Origin: Desulfobacteraceae bacterium 4572_89
GTDB taxonomy: Bacteria; Desulfobacterota; Desulfobacteria; Desulfobacterales; Desulfobacteraceae
Length of the DNA: 18,366 bases
Reading direction: 5' to 3'
Assembly (NCBI GenBank): GCA_002085465.1
Contig: NBML01000029.1
Span: forward strand, 1 to 18,366
Shown: positions 14,009 through 18,366 of the stretch, piece by piece
Layout of the letters: each line of letters opens with the position of its first letter
Numbering within the stretch: position 1 is the stretch's first letter
Position numbers and translations under genes: made by a program
The notes under the pieces: model-generated
The model's database searches: none
What the model was told of the DNA's origin: nothing
The model's input: the letters and a program-made list of their open reading frames with translations, nothing else

Positions 14009-15024
14009 ATAATCCCCTGATTATTCCGGTTTTTATTCCCCATTCAGGATGCCCCCATCAATGTTCTTTTTGTAATCAATCCATTATCACCAGTCAGAAG
14101 AATTCCCTGCCTGATCCAAAAGATATTGAGACAACCATCCAGCAGTATCTTGCCTATAAGGGGAAACGTTCCAGGGTGGAGCTGGCTTTTTTCGGTGGAA
14201 ATTTTTTGGGCCTTTCTTCCAGGGATATTGTCATACTGCTTGAACAGGTACGTCCTTATATTGAAAATCAAACCATCCACGGCATCCGTTGTTCCACCAG
14301 GCCGGATACCATAACGGAACAGCGCCTTGATCTGGTCCAGCCCTATGGGGTTTCCCTGGTTGAACTGGGTATCCAGTCCATGGATGATATTGTGCTTAAA
14401 AAGGCAAATCGGGGTCATACAAGTGCGGACAGTGTTCAAGCGGTAGCTTTGCTGAAGGATCATGGAATTCAGGTGGGAGCCCAGGTCATGGCAGGGCTTC
14501 CAGGGGATACCAGGTCAAAATTACTCCAGAGCACCCGGCAGGTGGCAGCACTGGGTCCGGATGTGGCCAGGATTTATCCCTTGATGGTTCTGCAGGGCAG
14601 CCTTCTGGCCCGATTGTATAAAAAGGGTAAATACATCCCCTTGTCACTGGATAATGGTATTCAGATGGTAAAAGAGATGTACCAGATATTTGAACAGGCC
14701 AATGTGACTGTGATTCGCATGGGACTCCAGGCATCCGAGATGATGGAGGATCAGAACATGGTATTGGCCGGGCCCTGGCATCCTGCCTTTGGCCACCTGG
14801 TATTGTCCGCCCTTTTTTATGACCAGGTGTGTGGAAAGATTGAAACATTAATCATGGCTGGAAAAAAAGAGAGGATAATTCTCAATGTCCATCCACGGTC
14901 TGAGTCCTGTCTCAGGGGAGATAAAAATGAAAATCTGGAAAAGCTTGGCCAGCAATATCCAGGGGTTTTATTTTCCATTAAAACCAATGATGCCATCATT
15001 CCCGGGGAGGTGTATATCCAATGA
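14005..15024 (+). CDS. Radical SAM protein, Elp3/coproporphyrinogen-oxidase-like, function unknown
   Basis: This 339-residue protein has the radical SAM cluster motif C-x3-C-x2-C close to the N-terminus (C16, C20, C23). The glycine motif F-F-G-G-N-F and a full TIM-barrel core follow, including I-R-C-S-T-R-P-D-T-I, L-V-E-L-G-I-Q-S-M-D and A-G-L-P-G-D-T. The C-terminal part, I-R-M-G-L-Q-A-S-E, resembles the region following the core in Elp3-like proteins, but no GNAT acetyltransferase domain is attached. Its ATG overlaps the stop of the RNase III fusion, so the two are translationally coupled. I recall a radical SAM gene of this type beside rnc in clostridia too, which hints at an RNA-related role. 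That is inference; the substrate is unknown. Confidence 0.85.
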   Translation: MNNPLIIPVFIPHSGCPHQCSFCNQSIITSQKNSLPDPKDIETTIQQYLAYKGKRSRVELAFFGGNFLGLSSRDIVILLEQVRPYIENQTIHGIRCSTRPDTITEQRLDLVQPYGVSLVELGIQSMDDIVLKKANRGHTSADSVQAVALLKDHGIQVGAQVMAGLPGDTRSKLLQSTRQVAALGPDVARIYPLMVLQGSLLARLYKKGKYIPLSLDNGIQMVKEMYQIFEQANVTVIRMGLQASEMMEDQNMVLAGPWHPAFGHLVLSALFYDQVCGKIETLIMAGKKERIILNVHPRSESCLRGDKNENLEKLGQQYPGVLFSIKTNDAIIPGEVYIQ

Positions 15025-15030
15025 GCTTTA

Positions 15031-17436
15031 CTAAATGCCTTCTTTAAACAGATCTTCGGATTCCGAGGCAGTGTCTGGTTTTGGAGTGTGTTCTGTGGGA
15101 ATGGTGCCTTCCTTGAAACATTCAAAAATAGTTTTTTCAGATTCTTCAATGGGCAAAAGCCCGGTTTTGGCATCTATTTTGGCAAACACTATTCCTTCGG
15201 GCACATTAAATGTGCGGGCAGGCTTGCCTTTCAGAATGTTCTGCATATAGTCCAGCCAGATGGGGCTGGCGGTCCTTGAACCGGTTTCCCCTTTGCCAAG
15301 GGAGGTTTCCTTATCAAGGCCTACCCAGACTCCTGTGGTGTATCTTGGAGTATACCCCAGGAACCAGGCGTCAAACAGATTGTTTGTGGTGCCGGTTTTG
15401 CCTGCAACCGGCCTTTTCAAAGCTTTTACCCGCCATCCTGTTCCTGATTTAACAACGCTTTCCAGGATATTGGTCATGATATATGCTGTACTCATATCAA
15501 TGACTTTTTTCCGGATGAGTTTGGAAAACTCCAGAAGGTTTCCGTCCCTGTCATAGATTTTGGTGATGAATACCGGTTCTATGAGATATCCCAGGTTTGA
15601 AAAAACAGAATAGGCATTGACGATTTCCAGGAGGGACAGGCCGGAAGATCCCAGGGCTATGGAAAGATCCTTGCTGATTTCTGAAGTAATCCCAAGTTTT
15701 CGGGAATAATCAATTATATAATCAATGCCGATGTCCTGGAGAATTTTAATGGTGACCACATTCCTGGATTTAACAAGGGCTTCCCTGAAAGTGGTTGGAC
15801 CATAAAATTTTTCTTTGTAGTTGTGGGGCTTCCATACAAAATCACGTTCCGTGTCCTCATAAACGAATGGGGAGTCAATGATAATGCTGGCTGCTGTATA
15901 TCCCTTGTCAAGGGCAGCGGCATAGATTATGGGCTTGAAGGCGGATCCTGGCTGACGTCTGGACTGGTATGCTCGGTTAAATTGACTGTCCTTATAATCC
16001 CGTCCGCCAATCATAGTTTTAACATGGCCTGTTTCAGCTTCTATGCTTAAAAGGGCTGCCTGGGCAATGGGCTCCTGGTACAGGGCAAATTCATAGTCAT
16101 TGTTTTCAGTCATCTCATTGACCACTTTAACAAAAATGACATCACCCACTTTAAATACCTGGGAGGGATTTTTTACCTTTGTTTCATAATAGGCTATTTC
16201 GGGGTTGGGAGTCCTTGCCCAGAGCATGGTTTTTAAATGGATGAGGCCGTGAAATTCCCCGACTCTGACCCGGGTGATTTTATTTTCATCGTCAACAGAT
16301 AGGACAACTCCCTGGTATATATTCTCTTTTTCAAGGAGATTACCATCAATTTTTTCTGCAACACCCCGGCAAAAATTTTCCACCTTAAGGGCTGAGATGT
16401 TTTTGATTGGGCCCCTGTAACCACTCCTTCTGTCATATTCTATTAATCCTTTTCTGACAGAGTTCCGGGCAATTTTCTGTAATTCAATATTTACTGCAGT
16501 GTGTATCTTAAGACCCTGATTGTACAGGGCATCTTTCCCATATTTTTTTTCCACATATCTTCGGACATGTTCGGTGTACCTGGGTACCCGTTCTATAAAC
16601 CAGTTTTTTCGAGGCTTAATATCAAGCTTGGTATCAATGGCTTCGGTGACCTCAAGGTTGGTAATCATGCCTTCTTCTTTCATGCGGTTCAGGGTGTAGA
16701 TCTGACGTTGTTTAGCCCTGTCCGGGAACCTGAAGGGAGAATATCGGCTGGGAGCCTGGGGCAGCCCGGCCAGCATGGCACATTCCGCAAGGCTGAGGTC
16801 CTTTGCATGCTTGCCAAAATAATTTTCAGAGGCTGATTCCACCCCATGGGCGCCATGTCCCAGATAGATCTGGTTCAAATATAGATAGAGTATTTCATCT
16901 TTTGTGAATTTTTTTTCAATTTGGTATGCCAGCATGGCTTCTTTGAGTTTTCTTTTATAGGTTCGTTCAGGGGTCAGTAAAAAAGATTTGGTAACCTGCT
17001 GGGTGATTGTGCTACCTCCCTGGACAATGGTGCCGGCCTTGAAGTTTTTAATAGATGCCCTGATAATGGACTGGATATCAATGCCAGGGTGTTCCCTGAA
17101 CCTTGAATCTTCTGCAGCCACAAAGGCGTTGATAAGGTTTTCAGGCATTTCAGTAAGGGGAATTACAATCCGCCTTTCCTTGTAGAATTCTCCAATTTTA
17201 CGTTCGTCATCTGAAAAGACACTGGTAACCGTTGCCGGTCTGTAATCCTGTAAAGTGTTTATTTTGGGCAGGTCCTGGCTCAGGTAGACAAAAAGCCCTG
17301 CTATCCCGGCACAACTGAGAACAGCTAATATAAGGAAAAGGATAAAACTCCATTTAAAAAGAGAGAGAATCAGGCTTGTTTTCTTTTTCTTTTCTCTTTT
17401 TTTCAGGACTTGGGACTTGGTTTTTTTATTTGGCAT
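15031..17436 (-). CDS. mrcA: Class A penicillin-binding protein 1A (bifunctional transglycosylase/transpeptidase)
   Basis: This 801-residue peptidoglycan synthase starts with a lysine-rich cytoplasmic tail and one membrane anchor (about residues 26-52). The glycosyltransferase (GT51) domain has its catalytic glutamate in A-A-E-D-S-R-F (E109), G-G-S-T-I-T-Q-Q-V-T-K (140-150) and R-K-L-K-E-A. An OB-type insert spans about residues 340-455, as in PBP1A. The transpeptidase domain carries S-x-x-K (S498-K501), S-R-N (S557-N559) and K-T-G-T (680-683). All catalytic motifs are intact. The stop lies only 6 nt from the stop of the radical SAM gene, which converges on it, with no hairpin between them, so their transcripts probably overlap. 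A well-formed promoter lies upstream. It polymerises glycan strands and crosslinks peptides in the periplasm and is a beta-lactam target. Confidence 0.96.
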   Translation of the reverse strand: MPNKKTKSQVLKKREKKKKTSLILSLFKWSFILFLILAVLSCAGIAGLFVYLSQDLPKINTLQDYRPATVTSVFSDDERKIGEFYKERRIVIPLTEMPENLINAFVAAEDSRFREHPGIDIQSIIRASIKNFKAGTIVQGGSTITQQVTKSFLLTPERTYKRKLKEAMLAYQIEKKFTKDEILYLYLNQIYLGHGAHGVESASENYFGKHAKDLSLAECAMLAGLPQAPSRYSPFRFPDRAKQRQIYTLNRMKEEGMITNLEVTEAIDTKLDIKPRKNWFIERVPRYTEHVRRYVEKKYGKDALYNQGLKIHTAVNIELQKIARNSVRKGLIEYDRRSGYRGPIKNISALKVENFCRGVAEKIDGNLLEKENIYQGVVLSVDDENKITRVRVGEFHGLIHLKTMLWARTPNPEIAYYETKVKNPSQVFKVGDVIFVKVVNEMTENNDYEFALYQEPIAQAALLSIEAETGHVKTMIGGRDYKDSQFNRAYQSRRQPGSAFKPIIYAAALDKGYTAASIIIDSPFVYEDTERDFVWKPHNYKEKFYGPTTFREALVKSRNVVTIKILQDIGIDYIIDYSRKLGITSEISKDLSIALGSSGLSLLEIVNAYSVFSNLGYLIEPVFITKIYDRDGNLLEFSKLIRKKVIDMSTAYIMTNILESVVKSGTGWRVKALKRPVAGKTGTTNNLFDAWFLGYTPRYTTGVWVGLDKETSLGKGETGSRTASPIWLDYMQNILKGKPARTFNVPEGIVFAKIDAKTGLLPIEESEKTIFECFKEGTIPTEHTPKPDTASESEDLFKEGI

Positions 17437-17477
17437 AACAACCTGAAATTTTGTTAGAATTGATTATTTTGTATAGC

Positions 17478-17506
17478 TTATTATCAGATTACTTTCCATA
17501 TGGCAA
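17478..17506 (-). promoter_or_regulatory. Sigma-70 promoter of the PBP1A gene
   Basis: On the minus strand TTGCCA (complement of 17501-17506) and TAATAA (complement of 17478-17483) are exactly 17 nt apart. Transcription would start near 17471, about 35 nt before the ATG at 17436. The palindrome at 17509-17518 touches the upstream side of the -35. Confidence 0.6.
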
Positions 17507-17508
17507 TA

Positions 17509-17518
17509 CCTGGCCAGG
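17509..17518. promoter_or_regulatory. 10-bp perfect palindrome next to the PBP1A -35
   Basis: CCTGGCCAGG is followed 2 nt later by CTGGCAG and preceded by TGGCAA, giving three TGGC-type words in 25 nt. It is a GC-rich island in AT-rich DNA between divergent promoters, so it is a possible operator. No known regulator is assigned. Confidence 0.3.
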
Positions 17519-17601
17519 GCCTGGCAGTGGTGCTATAAATTGAAAATCAATTAATTTTTATTGTTTAGAATAAAAAATATTTTTTAAAATTTGTATATAA
17601 A

Positions 17602-17630
17602 TTGACTTTTTTTATGGAAAGGACTATTGA
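17602..17630 (+). promoter_or_regulatory. Weak candidate promoter of hisI-hisG
   Basis: TTGACT (17602-17607) is followed after 17 nt by TATTGA (17625-17630), a poor -10. A very AT-rich stretch just upstream (17563-17600), including AAAAAATATTTTTT, could act as an UP element. AAAGGA at 17656-17661 is the ribosome site. No his leader peptide or attenuator was seen. Confidence 0.3.
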
Positions 17631-17669
17631 TATGGGTTCTAATGATATGAATTTTAAAGGAATATTTTC

Positions 17670-18071
17670 ATGGCAAAACTTGATTTTAAACTTGATTTTA
17701 CAAAAGGCAATGGATTGATTCCTGCCATTGCCCAGGATTGTAACACCGGAGAAGTCCTGATGCTTGCCTATATGAACCAGGCATCGTTCAATGAAACCCT
17801 GTCTTCAGGCAAAGCAACATATTACAGCAGATCCAGGCAGGCCTTGTGGAAAAAAGGAGAAACATCCGGGCATGTTCAGCATGTCAGGGAAATCCGGGTG
17901 GACTGTGACCAGGATACAATCCTCTTAAAGGTGGACCAGGTGGGCGGAGCTGCCTGTCACAAGGGTTATAAAAGCTGTTTTTTTTCTATAGTTGAAAATA
18001 ATGAACTCAAAATATCGGATAAAAAGGTATTTGACCCTGAAAAGGTATATAACTCAGTAAAAGGTATATAA
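17670..18071 (+). CDS. hisI: Phosphoribosyl-AMP cyclohydrolase
   Basis: This 133-residue monofunctional HisI opens the purine ring of phosphoribosyl-AMP, the third step of histidine synthesis. It has the metal-binding motif V-D-C-D-Q-D (D78, C79, D80, D82) and the zinc cysteines C96 and C103 in [14 protein letters not shown]. Also typical are L-M-L-A-Y-M-N and Y-Y-S-R-S-R-x-x-L-W-x-K-G-E-T-S-G. The fused HisE pyrophosphohydrolase domain of enterobacteria is absent, so HisE should be encoded elsewhere. The start has AAAGGA 8 nt upstream. hisG follows after 3 nt, so they form an operon, split from the rest of the his genes at least on this side. Confidence 0.96.
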   Translation: MAKLDFKLDFTKGNGLIPAIAQDCNTGEVLMLAYMNQASFNETLSSGKATYYSRSRQALWKKGETSGHVQHVREIRVDCDQDTILLKVDQVGGAACHKGYKSCFFSIVENNELKISDKKVFDPEKVYNSVKGI

Positions 18072-18074
18072 ATA

Positions 18075-18366
18075 ATGAAAAAAAGATTGAAACTGGGTAT
18101 TCCCAAGGGAAGCCTTCAGAATGCAACGATTAATTTGTTTAAGCGCTCGGGATGGAAGATCAATGTGGAAGGCAGAAGTTATTTTCCTGATATTAACGAT
18201 GAATCCATTGAATGTGCCCTTTGCCGGGCCCAGGAAATGTCCATAAATGTTGAGAGTGGAATTATAGATGTGGGACTCACAGGTCTTGACTGGGTGGCGG
18301 AGCATGAATCCGACGTCTATGTGGCTGCTGATCTTATCTATTCAAAGGTAAGTGCCAGTCCGGCCC
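18075..18366 (+). CDS. hisG: ATP phosphoribosyltransferase, 5' part (cut by window end)
   Basis: The first 97 codons are present. L-K-L-G-I-P-K-G-S-L-Q at the start, then G-R-S-Y-F-P, C-R-A-Q-E-M, G-I-I-D-V-G-L-T-G-L-D-W and D-L-I-Y-S-K-V-S are the usual N-terminal blocks of HisG. HisG joins ATP and PRPP in the first, feedback-inhibited step of histidine synthesis. AAAGG lies 10 nt before the ATG, inside the end of hisI. The frame is intact to the window edge. Whether it is the long form (with regulatory domain) or the short form (needing HisZ) cannot be seen. Confidence 0.93.
   Translation, partial: MKKRLKLGIPKGSLQNATINLFKRSGWKINVEGRSYFPDINDESIECALCRAQEMSINVESGIIDVGLTGLDWVAEHESDVYVAADLIYSKVSASPA

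Noticed and set aside
17522..17533. Sigma-54-like TGGCAGTGGTGC upstream of hisI
   Set aside because: The GG to GC spacing is about 3 nt too short for a sigma-54 promoter.
1..18366. CRISPR array, tRNA, rRNA, riboswitch, intact insertion sequence or prophage
   Set aside because: No regularly spaced repeats, cloverleaf-type sequences, rRNA segments, transposase or integrase frames were found by reading both strands.

Overview
The window reads as a chromosomal segment of an anaerobic deltaproteobacterium (Desulfobacterota), most likely a sulfate reducer of the Desulfobacteraceae type. This is an inference. It rests on a short DksA of 120 residues, a precorrin-2 dehydrogenase/CcsA-like/hemA cluster, a PEP-CTERM surface protein with a sigma-54 promoter, and moderately AT-rich DNA with GC-rich coding stretches. 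No taxonomic marker gene is present.

Layout. (1) 160-6493: a MarR regulator followed by a complete tripartite RND efflux set (adaptor, inner-membrane pump, TolC-like channel). The last three genes are joined by 4-base overlaps, and a palindromic operator lies on the promoter. (2) 6524-7035, minus strand: a broken metal-dependent amidohydrolase, then a non-coding stretch with a tandem 14-bp repeat and a long dispersed-type inverted repeat. (3) 7298-10041: a tetrapyrrole operon of precorrin-2 dehydrogenase, a CcsA/HemX-like membrane protein whose frame is broken by an apparent ~44-nt deletion of its WWD heme-handling motif, and hemA, closed by a very strong bidirectional terminator. (4) 10137-10889, minus strand: a PEP-CTERM exported protein with a near-perfect sigma-54 promoter. 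(5) 11049-11975: about 0.9 kb of gene debris, all on the minus strand. It holds fragments of a GNAT acetyltransferase, an ACT-domain protein and a VOC/glyoxalase protein, separated by hairpins, one of which looks like a degenerate integron attC site. (6) 12056-15024: dksA, then a fusion of a TrpH/RNase AM-type PHP domain with a complete RNase III, then a radical SAM protein, tightly packed. (7) 15031-17436, minus strand: a class A penicillin-binding protein (PBP1A type). (8) 17670 to the end: hisI and the 5' part of hisG.

The most interesting item is the single polypeptide joining the PHP (RNase AM/TrpH) domain to RNase III. In E. coli these two enzyme types act one after the other in rRNA maturation. 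Here they are fused and sit directly behind dksA, a regulator of rRNA transcription. A second theme is gene erosion: several genes look internally deleted or truncated (adaptor, amidohydrolase, ccsA-like, GNAT, ACT, VOC). This should be checked both as biology and as possible assembly collapse.

No rRNA, tRNA, CRISPR array, intact insertion sequence, integrase or replication origin was recognised.
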